In this document: positions 8,285 through 16,853 of the stretch, piece after piece | Numbering within the stretch: position 1 is the first letter of the stretch | How the letters are laid out: the number at the start of each line of letters is the position of its first letter | Source of the DNA: JAIVHA01 sp965367295 | Lineage (GTDB): Bacteria; Pseudomonadota; Gammaproteobacteria; DSM-19610 | Direction of reading: 5' to 3' | Assembly (NCBI GenBank): GCA_965367295.1 | Contig: CBDUHN010000007.1 | Coordinates: 23,926-87,925, forward strand | DNA: 64,000 bases | Position numbers and translations under genes: made by a program | Notes under the pieces: generated by a model | Seen by the model: the letters and a program-made list of their open reading frames with translations, nothing else | The model's database searches: none | Told to the model about the DNA's origin: nothing

Positions 8285-8452
8285 TTAGTAGCGATTCACG
8301 TTGCTGACGTCTTCCACGAAGCCGGAATCGGCAAATGGCTCATCCGGTGCGAATTTCGCCACCACAAAAAAAATCAGTCCCGTGATGACAATGGCCACCG
8401 TAGCCGTGATGGCATTTTTCAGGTTCTGTTTTTGCCTGGAGGTTCGTTTCAT
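8285..8452 (-). CDS. Small single-pass membrane protein (55 residues)
   Basis: On the minus strand an ATG at 8452 opens a 55-codon frame ending in TAA at 8285. The product starts with a basic stretch (MKRTSRQKQNLKNA), has one membrane helix (ITATVAIVITGLIFFVVAKF) and ends in an acidic tail (APDEPFADSGFVEDVSNVNRY, split after D-S-G for reading). Positive-inside charge distribution and good codon use support it. The ribosome binding site is weak. I do not recognise a family. The plus-strand frame over the same bases is a shadow. Confidence 0.55.
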   Translation of the reverse strand: MKRTSRQKQNLKNAITATVAIVITGLIFFVVAKFAPDEPFADSGFVEDVSNVNRY

Positions 8453-8597
8453 AAGCGTGATGGTTCTATTTCTGGTTACAACGGTCTGCGGATCGGGAAA
8501 TAACCCGATGCGCGCGGCTTACTAGTAGGTATCGGACGCCAGGCTGAAAATATTAGCGAAATCGCACGTAGTGCAAAACGTATTTATAAACAATATG

Positions 8598-9917
8598 TTA
8601 TTGATTTTCTTCGGCGACCAGGTCGTGTTCGTCGGCACCGGTCACCGTGACCGACAGCAGGTCGCCCGGCGCGGCCTCTGATCTTCCCTCGATATACACC
8701 AGCCCATCGATCTCGGGGGCATCGGCGCTGCTGCGGGCAATGACCCCGTCTTCGCCAACCTCGTCCACCATCACCGTCAACCGTCGGCCAATCTTCTGTT
8801 GAAGTTTGGCAGCGCTGATCTGTGCCTGTTTTTCCATGAACCGTTCCAGGCGTTCCTGCTTGAGGGTCTCCGGCACCGGGCCTGGCAGTGCATTGGCGGC
8901 GGCACCTTCGACAGCCGAGTAGGCAAAGCAACCCACGCGGTCGAGCTGGGCCTCGTCGAGAAAGTCCAGCAGCTGTTCGAAGTCCTGTTCCGTCTCGCCA
9001 GGAAAACCGACGATGAAGGTACTGCGCAGGGTGAGGTCGGGACAGGTCTCGCGCCAGCGGCGAATCCGTTCCAGGGTGTTCTCGCTGTGGGCGGGACGGC
9101 GCATGGCCTTGAGGATGGTCGGACTGGCATGCTGAAAGGGGATGTCCAGATAGGGCAGAATCCTGCCTTGTGCCATGAGCGGGATCACCTCATCCACGTG
9201 TGGATAAGGATAGACGTAATGCAGCCGCACCCAGACCCCAAGGTCGCCCAGTGCCCGGGCCAGGTCGAGGAAGCGGGTCCTGACCGGCTTGCCGCCCCAG
9301 AAACCAGTCTGGTATTTCACGTCCACGCCGTAGGCGCTGGTATCCTGGGAAATGACCAGCAGTTCCTTAACCCCCGCCTGCACCAGGTTTTCGGCCTCCT
9401 GCATGACCTCGCCGATGGGACGGCTCACCAGGTCGCCGCGCAGGGCAGGAATAATGCAGAAGCGACAGCGGTGATTGCAGCCCTCGGAGATCTTCAGATA
9501 GGCGTAGTGCTTTGGGGTCAACTTGATGCCCTGGGGCGGGATCAGGCTGGTGTAGGGGTCATGTTCCGGCGGCAGATGCTGATGCACGGCGGCCATGACC
9601 TCCTGCAGGGCATGGGGGCCGGTTACCGCCAGTACCTGCGGATGGGTCTGCTGCACGATGTCACCCTTGGCGCCGAGGCAGCCGGTGACGATCACCTTGC
9701 CGTTTTCGGCCAGGGCCTCGCCGATGGCGTCCAGGGATTCCTCCACCGCCGCATCGATGAAACCGCAGGTATTGACCACTACCAGATCGGCCTGCTCGTA
9801 GCTGGGGCTGATCTGATAACCCTCGGCGCGCAACTGGGTGAGGATCTGTTCCGAATCCACCAGCGCCTTGGGACAGCCGAGGCTGACGAAGCCGACCTTT
9901 TTTTCCGTGTTGTTCAT
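8598..9917 (-). CDS. rimO: Ribosomal protein uS12 methylthiotransferase
   Basis: This radical SAM enzyme adds a methylthio group to the conserved Asp of ribosomal protein S12. It has 439 residues with the standard three parts. The N-terminal UPF0004 domain carries SLGCPKALVDSE, NTCGF and VTGCLG as auxiliary cluster ligands. The radical SAM core has SEGCNHRCRFC, and a C-terminal TRAM domain follows. I chose the ATG at 9917 (MNNTEKKVGF), which matches the family start; the frame can be extended by 20 codons but without support. Confidence 0.96.
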   Translation of the reverse strand: MNNTEKKVGFVSLGCPKALVDSEQILTQLRAEGYQISPSYEQADLVVVNTCGFIDAAVEESLDAIGEALAENGKVIVTGCLGAKGDIVQQTHPQVLAVTGPHALQEVMAAVHQHLPPEHDPYTSLIPPQGIKLTPKHYAYLKISEGCNHRCRFCIIPALRGDLVSRPIGEVMQEAENLVQAGVKELLVISQDTSAYGVDVKYQTGFWGGKPVRTRFLDLARALGDLGVWVRLHYVYPYPHVDEVIPLMAQGRILPYLDIPFQHASPTILKAMRRPAHSENTLERIRRWRETCPDLTLRSTFIVGFPGETEQDFEQLLDFLDEAQLDRVGCFAYSAVEGAAANALPGPVPETLKQERLERFMEKQAQISAAKLQQKIGRRLTVMVDEVGEDGVIARSSADAPEIDGLVYIEGRSEAAPGDLLSVTVTGADEHDLVAEENQ

Positions 9918-10010
9918 GTGCTGCTGTGTACCTACCGAAGGAGTCAGGGGATGTTCACACCAAAGTGCGCGAAGCATTATGGATATTGGGTAAGGAGTCC
10001 CCGGTCAATT

Positions 10011-10076
10011 CGTCATGCTGGACTTGATCCGACATCCGGTCCAGGAGGATTCCGGCCGGAGCCGGAATGACGGGCA
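10011..10076. repeat. Interspersed inverted-repeat sequence
   Basis: CGTCATGCTGGACTTGATCC at one end and a GGAATGACGG at the other bracket a GC-rich palindromic middle (TCCGGCCGGA). This resembles a dispersed repeat type common in proteobacterial intergenic regions. Related ends occur at 52087-52122 and near 62331. Confidence 0.55.
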
Positions 10077-10113
10077 GGAAATCAATCGGAGATGCCTTGA
10101 AAAATTTGCGTCC

Positions 10114-10133
10114 TTCACACCCTTTGGTGTGAA
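10114..10133. terminator. Hairpin downstream of the FMN reductase gene
   Basis: TTCACACC and GGTGTGAA form an 8-bp stem with a CTTT loop, 29 bases past the stop of the minus-strand reductase. There is no immediate T run on that strand, so it may be a weak terminator or processing hairpin. Confidence 0.4.
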
Positions 10134-10161
10134 AAGGGTTTTCGGGTTTCCCGTAACCAGT

Positions 10162-10773
10162 CTACATGCCGTTCTTGAATTTCGGGTCGAAGGTCTTGCC
10201 ACTGGCGCGCACCTCCCGCAGGGCCGTAGCGTATTCTTTCAGGATGCCCAGGGCAAAGGGAATGCGCTCGCGAAAATATTCATCGGCAATGGCATTGTTT
10301 TCGTCATGTTCGTTGAGGACCGCTTCGACGTTGCGCACGATGAGTTGTTCCGGGATGTAGCAGATACGGTTGTTTTTGTAGCTGCTCATGCGCAGCTCGG
10401 CGATAGGGTAGGCACCGCCATCGCCGCTGGAGATAGAGCACAGCAGGCCGGGTTTGTGTGCGAGCTCGCCTTTGCCCCACATCAAGAAGAAATTCTTCAG
10501 CCCCGACGGCACCATGCCGTGCCACTCCGGGCTGATCACCACGAAGCCATCGCTCTCAGCCAGCTCCTCGGAGATGGGTTGCAGGCGTTCCTTCCAGGCA
10601 GGGTCACCGTCCCAGATACCCTCATCCCAGAGCGGCAGCGGGAAATCCGCCAGGTCCAGGTAGTACACCTCGTCACACAGCTTCTGCTCCAGCAGGGTTT
10701 TTTCGATATACCGGCCGACCTTGTCGCTTTGCGATGGGCGGCGGTGGCTGCCGCAGATAATGCTGAATTTCAT
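10162..10773 (-). CDS. NADPH-dependent FMN reductase family protein
   Basis: This flavodoxin-like cytoplasmic oxidoreductase of 203 residues belongs to the NAD(P)H-dependent FMN reductase family. Visible are the phosphate loop near the start (IICGSHRRPSQS), the flavin-contacting SPEWHGMVPSGLKNF, and ISSGDGGAYP. The ATG at 10773 gives the expected N-terminus; the longer frame upstream runs into a repeat element. The physiological substrate (flavin, quinone, azo dye or chromate) cannot be told from the sequence. Confidence 0.85.
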   Translation of the reverse strand: MKFSIICGSHRRPSQSDKVGRYIEKTLLEQKLCDEVYYLDLADFPLPLWDEGIWDGDPAWKERLQPISEELAESDGFVVISPEWHGMVPSGLKNFFLMWGKGELAHKPGLLCSISSGDGGAYPIAELRMSSYKNNRICYIPEQLIVRNVEAVLNEHDENNAIADEYFRERIPFALGILKEYATALREVRASGKTFDPKFKNGM

Positions 10774-10887
10774 GTGTTCGGTAACCCTGTATGCGAATTC
10801 GCAGGGAATTGTACCGGAAAGGCGCAGGGGCGTCCCGAAGCGCGGCGAATATCCTGATAGACCCTGGGTGATCCCGGCGGGATAATC

Positions 10888-11154
10888 AGGGCTTGTTCCC
10901 CCTGATCCAATCGGCGCTGTTGTGCCTGAAAAAGCGCCAATCAAGGCGCGAGGAGAGAAGTTTGGTGATACCAAATGAACGAGGAGCCACGCGCAGTGGC
11001 GCTTTTTCAGGCACAACCCGAAGGGCTGGGCCTCTGTTTCGGCCCAGCGGCGTTATCATTCGTTCCTGTAGAATGACTACCCCTCGCTCATTCTGTCTTG
11101 CTGGACGAAAACAGAGGCCCGGCAGAGCCGATTGGATCAGGGTGAGCAGGCCCT
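10888..11154. mobile_element. MITE-like nested inverted-repeat element
   Basis: About 267 bases show three nested stems. The outer 28-bp arms at 10888-10915 and 11127-11154 match at 25 positions. A perfect 21-bp pair lies at 10919-10939 and 10997-11017, and a 12-bp pair at 11028-11039 and 11109-11120. It encodes no protein and ends five bases before the ATG of the next gene. It could be a non-autonomous transposable element or a structured RNA. I cannot see a target-site duplication. Confidence 0.65.
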
Positions 11155-11159
11155 AGAAT

Positions 11160-12122
11160 ATGAGCCCTGAATTCATCGATCCGGAAACCCTGTCCCGCCT
11201 GCGCGAGCGGGTGGCGGCCCATCACCTGGAGTTGCGCCTGGGCATCGAACTGGTGGCCGCGCCACGGGTCTTCGGTCAGGGCCGCACCTTCTTCCACCCG
11301 GAAAACTGGTATTCCTTTCATCGCCTGCTGCGCGCCGGGCTGCGGCTTACCGGGCTGCACGGACGCGCACAACGCAACGCACGCCGTATTCAGTTGCACC
11401 ACAACGAAGTGCGGATCCCGCACCTGCCAGCGGCCCTGGAGGGTTACCGGTTGCTGCACATCACCGATCTGCACCTGGACATGGCCGAGGATATGCCCCA
11501 CGCCCTGATCGAAGCGGTGCAGGAGCTGGACTACGATGTCTGTGTGCTCACCGGTGATTACCGGGTGCGCACCTATGGACCCTATGCCGCGGCCGTCGAT
11601 GGCCTGCGCCGGGTCCGGCTGCACCTGCAGGACAAGGTGTACGCGATCCTCGGTAATCACGACAGCCTGCGCATGATGCCGGATATGGAGGCCGCCGGGA
11701 TTGAGGTGCTGCTCAACGAACATGTGGCGCTGGAACGTGGTGATGGGCGCTTATACCTGGCTGGTATCGATGATCCCCATTACTACCGGGCGGATAACCT
11801 CGAAAAGGCTGCCGGCGCGATTCCCCGCGGGGCGGTTTCGGTTCTGCTGTCCCATTCGCCGGAGATCTATCGCCAGGCCGCCCACAGTGGCTTCGATCTC
11901 ATGCTGTCCGGCCATACCCATGGCGGGCAGATCTGCCTGCCGGGCGGGATGCCGATTATCTGCAATGCCAATGCGCCGCGTGCGTTCTGCTCCGGGGCCT
12001 GGCGCTTCAATGGTATGCAGGGTTACACCTCGCGGGGCTCCGGCGTGTCCATCGTCGATGCACGTTTCAACTGCCCGCCGGAGATCACCCTGCACCGGCT
12101 GACGTGCGGCCCGGAATCTTAG
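11160..12122 (+). CDS. Calcineurin-like metallophosphoesterase
   Basis: This protein of 320 residues has a binuclear metallophosphoesterase domain from about residue 95. All five motifs are visible: ITDLHLD, TGDYR, GNHD, LSHSPE and SGHTHGGQ. The order fits the YaeI/YkuE family of phosphodiesterases. The N-terminal 90 residues are predicted soluble, with no clear membrane anchor. Its start lies directly at the edge of the inverted-repeat element, so that element may provide or disturb its promoter. The substrate is unknown. Confidence 0.87.
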   Translation: MSPEFIDPETLSRLRERVAAHHLELRLGIELVAAPRVFGQGRTFFHPENWYSFHRLLRAGLRLTGLHGRAQRNARRIQLHHNEVRIPHLPAALEGYRLLHITDLHLDMAEDMPHALIEAVQELDYDVCVLTGDYRVRTYGPYAAAVDGLRRVRLHLQDKVYAILGNHDSLRMMPDMEAAGIEVLLNEHVALERGDGRLYLAGIDDPHYYRADNLEKAAGAIPRGAVSVLLSHSPEIYRQAAHSGFDLMLSGHTHGGQICLPGGMPIICNANAPRAFCSGAWRFNGMQGYTSRGSGVSIVDARFNCPPEITLHRLTCGPES

Positions 12123-12129
12123 TGCCGCG

Positions 12130-12621
12130 TCAGTAGGGCCGCTTGCGGATGTGCAGGGCATAGAGGATGCGCGACAGGCCGAGTTCCAGTACAAAAAAGG
12201 CACCGACCAGGACCACCAGATCCCGTTGTACCAGTTCCAGGGCGGGGCCGACCAGCAGCAGGGGCAGCAGGGATTCGGGAATCTGGTCCAGTCCCAGGGC
12301 CTGACCACTGGCAGCAATGTCGAGCCGGCGTTTGATAAAGCTCGACAGCAGATCACCGGCCATGGCACCAAGGACGATATACAGGCCCAATCTCGCCTCC
12401 AGGCCCAGCAGCATGGCCAGCGGCACGGTGATGACGACTGCACTGAGCAGGCCGCGCCAGGTTTTCGAAGGGCCGAACCAGGGGCGCTGGTCCCAGGCAC
12501 AATGCCCTGCATCGATGGCCCGCGACCAGCGCCCACCCAGCAGTTTGCCGGCCAGGATCGGGGTACCGTTGGCGGTAATGAGCAATAGCAGTAATTGCAG
12601 GTCGAGCAGATAATGATTCAT
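12130..12621 (-). CDS. CDP-archaeol synthase-like (DUF46) membrane protein
   Basis: This integral membrane protein of 163 residues resembles the CarS/CdsA branch of CTP-transferases. It has four to five hydrophobic segments and the signature FGPSKTWRGLLSA together with MAGDLLSSFIKRR. The ATG at 12621 gives a start directly before the first helix. In archaea this family makes CDP-archaeol; in bacteria its substrate is undetermined. It converges on the metallophosphoesterase gene. Confidence 0.78.
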   Translation of the reverse strand: MNHYLLDLQLLLLLITANGTPILAGKLLGGRWSRAIDAGHCAWDQRPWFGPSKTWRGLLSAVVITVPLAMLLGLEARLGLYIVLGAMAGDLLSSFIKRRLDIAASGQALGLDQIPESLLPLLLVGPALELVQRDLVVLVGAFFVLELGLSRILYALHIRKRPY

Positions 12622-12727
12622 GGTGTGACCATACCCGTGATGAACGGAAGCATATGAGGCAGCCGGGGTGTGGGCAAGGGCGTAATTGCTTTGCCCGCAT
12701 CCGTGCGGCGATGAACGGAGGATTCCA

Positions 12728-13729
12728 ATGAAAGCGATACAGATGCAGGCCAGTGGCGGGCCGGAACAACTACAACTGGTGGATATCGACGAGCCGGAAC
12801 TGCAGCATCCACACCAGGTAAAGGTGCGAATGCAGGCGGCCGGCGTGAATCCTGTCGATACCAAGCTGCGCGCCCGTGGCGTGTTTTTCCCCGATGCACT
12901 ACCGGCGATTCTCGGTTGTGACGGCAGTGGCGTGGTGGTCGAAACCGGGAGTGCGGTGACACGCCTGCAAGTTGGGGACCCGGTCTGGTTCTGCAATGGT
13001 GGTCTGGGGAGGGAGCCCGGCAATTACGCAGAGTACTGCCTGCTGGACGAGGCGGTCGCCCGTCACAAGCCCGCAGCGCTGAGTTTTCATCAGGCGGCCG
13101 CAGCACCGCTGGTATTGATCACTGCCTGGGAGGCGCTCTACGACCGGGCTCGGCTGCAGGCCGGGCAGACGGTATTGATCCATGGTGGTAGCGGCGGCGT
13201 GGGCCATGTCGCCGTGCAACTCGCCAAACTGCGCGGCGCGCGTGTGTGCGCCACCGTGGGCAGCGACGAAAAGGCTGCCTGGGTGCGCTCACTCGGCGCC
13301 GATCTGGTGATCAATTACCAGGAACAGGATTTTGTGCCGGCGGTGCTGGAATGGACCGCCGGGTGCGGCGTGGATGTGGCACTGGATATCATGGGTGGTG
13401 CGGTATTCGAGCACAGTTGTTCCGCTGTCGCCCATTACGGCGACCTGATTACCGTGCTGGAGCCGGGGCCGGACGTGGACTGGAAGGAGGCGCGGATGCG
13501 CAATCTGCGCATCGGTTTTGAGCTCATGTTGACACCGATGTTGCGCGACCTGCCCGAGGCCCGTGCCCATCAGGGCGGGATACTCGATCAGTGTGCACAG
13601 TGGTGCGATGAGGGGCGCTTGCAGGTCGAGGTTAGCCAGGTGTTTCCCCTGAGTGAGGCGGCAGAGGCCCACCGCGCCATCGAATCCGGGCATACCCGGG
13701 GCAAGCTGGTGTTGGACATGACGGAGTGA
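12728..13729 (+). CDS. Quinone oxidoreductase-like MDR protein
   Basis: This NADPH-dependent oxidoreductase of the zinc-independent medium-chain dehydrogenase/reductase family has 333 residues. A GroES-like domain (ILGCDGSGVVVETG) precedes a Rossmann fold with the nucleotide loop HGGSGGVGHVAVQLAK. The ATG at 12728 follows a good ACGGAGG ribosome binding site (12715-12721). Members reduce quinones or alkenals; the substrate here is unknown. Confidence 0.87.
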   Translation: MKAIQMQASGGPEQLQLVDIDEPELQHPHQVKVRMQAAGVNPVDTKLRARGVFFPDALPAILGCDGSGVVVETGSAVTRLQVGDPVWFCNGGLGREPGNYAEYCLLDEAVARHKPAALSFHQAAAAPLVLITAWEALYDRARLQAGQTVLIHGGSGGVGHVAVQLAKLRGARVCATVGSDEKAAWVRSLGADLVINYQEQDFVPAVLEWTAGCGVDVALDIMGGAVFEHSCSAVAHYGDLITVLEPGPDVDWKEARMRNLRIGFELMLTPMLRDLPEARAHQGGILDQCAQWCDEGRLQVEVSQVFPLSEAAEAHRAIESGHTRGKLVLDMTE

Positions 13730-13813
13730 GGGATGGGCTGCAAGGGCGGGGTGGACTTATGGCCACGGATGGACACGGAATAAACCGATAATCCTTATGG
13801 GGCATTTGGTAGC

Positions 13814-13829
13814 TGCGAATTTATTCGCA
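13814..13829. repeat. Short palindromic repeat, TGCGAAT type
   Basis: TGCGAATTTATTCGCA is a perfect 7-bp inverted repeat. With its flanks (AGCTGCGAAT...CATTGCCA) it is the reverse complement of the copy at 13930, so the two form an inverted pair about 115 bases apart. Confidence 0.7.
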
Positions 13830-13929
13830 TTGCCAGCAAAATATATGGCTGCCCCAACAATTGAATCCATCCCTCCCATAAGACAAGAAGGCGATTTATA
13901 CCAAGCTCAAATCGCTGTAGAGGTGGCAA

Positions 13930-13945
13930 TGCGAATAAATTCGCA
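13930..13945. repeat. Short palindromic repeat, TGCGAAT type
   Basis: TGCGAATAAATTCGCA is a perfect 7-bp inverted repeat flanked by TGGCAA and CCTGCAGCT. It is the partner of the inverted copy at 13814. Both lie in the 251-base gap between the quinone oxidoreductase and nhaD. Confidence 0.7.
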
Positions 13946-13980
13946 CCTGCAGCTGCAGTACTCTTTTATCCGTGTTCAGC

Positions 13981-15444
13981 TTATTGAAACAGCTGCTTGT
14001 TGATCAGGAAATGCACCCAGATGCTGGCGGCATAGCCCAGCGCGATGGCCCAGGTCCATTTCAGATGGGCGAAAAAGGTGTAGATGCCGCGGGCCTGGCC
14101 CATGACGGCCACGCCGGCTGCGGAGCCGACGGAGAGCAGGGAGCCACCTACGCCGGCGGTAAGGGTTACCAGCAGCCACTGACCGAGTTCCATCTGCGGT
14201 TGCATGGCCAGCACCGCGAACATCACCGGAATGTTGTCTACCACAGCGGACAACAGGCCCACCATGATATTGGCATTGGTGGCCCCCATCTCCCCGTACA
14301 TGATTGTCGAGGTCAACTGCAGATAGCCGAGGGTGCCCAGCCCGCCGACGCAGAGAATGATGCCATAGAAGAACATCAGTGTGTCCCATTCGGCCCGCTT
14401 CATACTGATGAAAATATCGAAGGGCTTGCGGCGTGGCTTGTAATGGGACAGCAGATTATTGTCGGTGAGCTGGTTTTCCATGGCGAACATCTCGGGCCCG
14501 TTGATATGCGGAGCACGTCCGGATAACTCATCACGACGCAGCACATAGCCGTACATCTTCAGCAGACCCAGGCCGGTCATCATCCCCAGTACCGGGGGCA
14601 GGTGCAGGAAGTTATGCGCCGACACCGCCATGATGATGGTGAATATGAACAACCCTACCACCACCAGTGCTCCCTGGCGCAGGATGGCCTGCTGCTGCAG
14701 GCCCTCAGGCTTGCCTTTGGGTATCGTCAGGCTGAGGATCAGCGCGGGCACCAGCCAGTTCACCACCGAGGGGATGAACAGGGCAAAGAACTGTTCGAAC
14801 TGCACCAGTCCCTTCTGCCAGACCATCAGGGTGGTGATGTCACCAAAGGGGCTGAAGGCCCCGCCGGCATTGGCGGCCACCACGACATTGATACAGCCCA
14901 CCGCCACAAAGGCGTGGTTACTGCCACCGACGGCCATCAGCACCGTGGCCATCAGCAGGGCGGTAGTGAGGTTGTCGGCGACCGGGGAGATGAAGAAGGC
15001 CAGCAGGCCGGTGAGCCAGAAGATGGTCCGCAGGGAAAAGCCCTGGGAGACCAGCCAGGCCCGCAACATGTCGAACACGCCGCGTTCATCCATGGTGTTG
15101 ATATAGGTCATCGCCGCCAGCAGGAACAGGAACAGCTCGGCGAACTCCAGCAGGTTATGACGCACGGCGATTTCTGCAGTATGCGTATCCCCGTGCTGGC
15201 TGTAGGCAATGGCCACGATGGCCCAGATGATCCCGGCGGCGAAGAGCACCGGTTTTGACTTGCGCAGGTGAATGGTCTCTTCGCCAATCACCATTATGTA
15301 GGCCACCACAAACAGGGCGAGGGCGGTATAGCCCGCCCAGTGCTGGGTGAAATCGATGAGATGCATGCTTTCCGCAGCTACCGCAAAGCCCGGGAATACG
15401 GACAGCAATACGCCCAGCCAGCGGGTTTGAATGCGTGTGGTCAT
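13981..15444 (-). CDS. nhaD: NhaD-type Na+/H+ antiporter
   Basis: This inner-membrane antiporter of 487 residues has about twelve hydrophobic segments and an N-terminal signal-like helix (VLLSVFPGFAVAAES). NhaD-family landmarks include FISPVADNLTTALLMATV and ANAGGAFSPFGDITTLMVW. It exchanges sodium (or lithium) for protons and is typical of marine and haloalkaliphilic gammaproteobacteria. It is monocistronic, with short palindromic repeats just beyond its 3' end. Confidence 0.93.
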   Translation of the reverse strand: MTTRIQTRWLGVLLSVFPGFAVAAESMHLIDFTQHWAGYTALALFVVAYIMVIGEETIHLRKSKPVLFAAGIIWAIVAIAYSQHGDTHTAEIAVRHNLLEFAELFLFLLAAMTYINTMDERGVFDMLRAWLVSQGFSLRTIFWLTGLLAFFISPVADNLTTALLMATVLMAVGGSNHAFVAVGCINVVVAANAGGAFSPFGDITTLMVWQKGLVQFEQFFALFIPSVVNWLVPALILSLTIPKGKPEGLQQQAILRQGALVVVGLFIFTIIMAVSAHNFLHLPPVLGMMTGLGLLKMYGYVLRRDELSGRAPHINGPEMFAMENQLTDNNLLSHYKPRRKPFDIFISMKRAEWDTLMFFYGIILCVGGLGTLGYLQLTSTIMYGEMGATNANIMVGLLSAVVDNIPVMFAVLAMQPQMELGQWLLVTLTAGVGGSLLSVGSAAGVAVMGQARGIYTFFAHLKWTWAIALGYAASIWVHFLINKQLFQ

Positions 15445-15579
15445 GCTGAAGATCTCTCTGGTCGGCCGTGGATGCGCAATGGAACAAAATAGCCCACAAA
15501 ACAGGGTATTTGCAAATACTACTTCGGCTGGTTGTAGCGGCCCGGAGAGAGCGGGCTTGAGGTGTGCGGTTAGGCCAGC

Positions 15580-16194
15580 CTAGCCTACCTGATCCAGCAC
15601 TCGGCGCCGGAATGTTGCACCCAGCCGGGTGGCGATATCGGCGCACGCCTCGATGTCGACACCGGGCAGTCCGTCGATGGCGGTGACGGTCACCTGGGGA
15701 ATATGGTCGACGGCCCGGCGAATGAAATCCAGCACGGCGGGATAGCTGCCATCCCATTTAGGGCGGCAGTGTTCATTGTAGAGGCTTTCGTTCTGGGCAT
15801 TGAGTGATATGGAGACGGCATTCACCCTGTCTTCCAGCATGGGGGTGATGTCCCGCCGGTGATATAGGTTGCCGAGCCCGTCGGTATTGAGGCGCACCGG
15901 TTTGCCATAGCGGTTCATGGCTTCGCTGACGCGCAGCAGGGTGTTGAGGCGCTGGGTGGGCTCGCCCAGCCCGCAGAAGACGATTTCTTGTACCTCGCGT
16001 GGGTTGCCGATGGCCTCCAGTACCCGGTCGGTAGCAGGTGCGGTCCGCAGCCGCAGATTGTAGGACTGTACATCCCAGCGCCCGTTGAATTTGGGGCAGA
16101 AGCGGCAGCGTAGATTGCATGTCGACGTGATGTTGAGGTAGCGGTTGCCGCGGATGTCGTAGGCTATGGTCTCAGGGGTGCACGCAGGCTGCAT
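15580..16194 (-). CDS. TatD-associated radical SAM protein
   Basis: This radical SAM protein of 204 residues has the cluster motif CNLRCRFC (residues about 27-34), then IVFCGLGEPTQRL and VRLNTDGLGN, typical of the small TatD-linked radical SAM family. It is close to a minimal radical SAM barrel with no C-terminal cluster domain. No tatD gene is next to it here. The reaction of the family is unknown. Confidence 0.8.
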   Translation of the reverse strand: MQPACTPETIAYDIRGNRYLNITSTCNLRCRFCPKFNGRWDVQSYNLRLRTAPATDRVLEAIGNPREVQEIVFCGLGEPTQRLNTLLRVSEAMNRYGKPVRLNTDGLGNLYHRRDITPMLEDRVNAVSISLNAQNESLYNEHCRPKWDGSYPAVLDFIRRAVDHIPQVTVTAIDGLPGVDIEACADIATRLGATFRRRVLDQVG

Positions 16195-16475
16195 GACAAG
16201 GCTCCGAAATGACGGGATTCTGGCTAGATTCCCATGGATACCCCTTGCCGCATATGACCCCGGTCAAGTGGGGGATGAAATAGTCCTCACCACCCGGGTG
16301 TGTTACAGCAAAGCCCAATACGTGGCCTGGGCGGTTTGCCTGGGCTCATGGCGAGGCAGGTATGGGGCGTATCGACTATGGTGCGGGATGGACGTATTCC
16401 CGCATTCAGCTTTCGGAAACCAGGGCCGCTAGGGATGGCGTAGATGAATGGCTATCGGCAGTGGAGGTGATCAGA

Positions 16476-16802
16476 ATGAACGCAGGAACCGTGGGGCTGG
16501 ATGAGGAAATCAGTAAATGGGATGTCGCCCTGGAATCGCTGGCACGTGAAGAATGCCGCAAGACCGGGCATGCCCTGCAGCTGGAGGATTTCCGGCGTCT
16601 GGCCAGGGATTATGAGGCACGCCTGGACGACATCATGGTAACCATGTTTGAACTCGTTATTCAGGGCCAATGGCGCTACCGGGATGAACAGGGTGTCGAA
16701 CAGCCGTTTGAGCGTGAGACGCTGGATGCGTTATATGTAAACCGCCGTTTGCGGGATGAGGACCTGACGCGTTTTTCCGGCAGTTGGGAGCCGCGGGAGT
16801 GA
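16476..16802 (+). CDS. Conserved hypothetical protein
   Basis: This soluble, charged protein of 108 residues (MNAGTVGLDEEISKWDVAL) is mostly helical by composition. I chose the ATG at 16476 because GGAGGTGATC, a near-complete complement of the 16S rRNA tail, lies just before it. I recognise no domain. It is convergent with the efflux operon that follows. Confidence 0.65.
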   Translation: MNAGTVGLDEEISKWDVALESLAREECRKTGHALQLEDFRRLARDYEARLDDIMVTMFELVIQGQWRYRDEQGVEQPFERETLDALYVNRRLRDEDLTRFSGSWEPRE

Positions 16803-16853
16803 CTACTGCCGATTGGCACGGATAGATATAACTTTAAAAGCCGCCTGGCCGGC

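Noticed and set aside
8301..8525. 74-codon plus-strand frame
   Set aside because: It is the antisense of the better supported small membrane protein at 8285-8452.
8799..10070. Long open frame of 423 codons on the plus strand
   Set aside because: It is antisense to rimO, whose motifs are intact, and has no domain or ribosome binding site. High GC leaves such shadow frames open.
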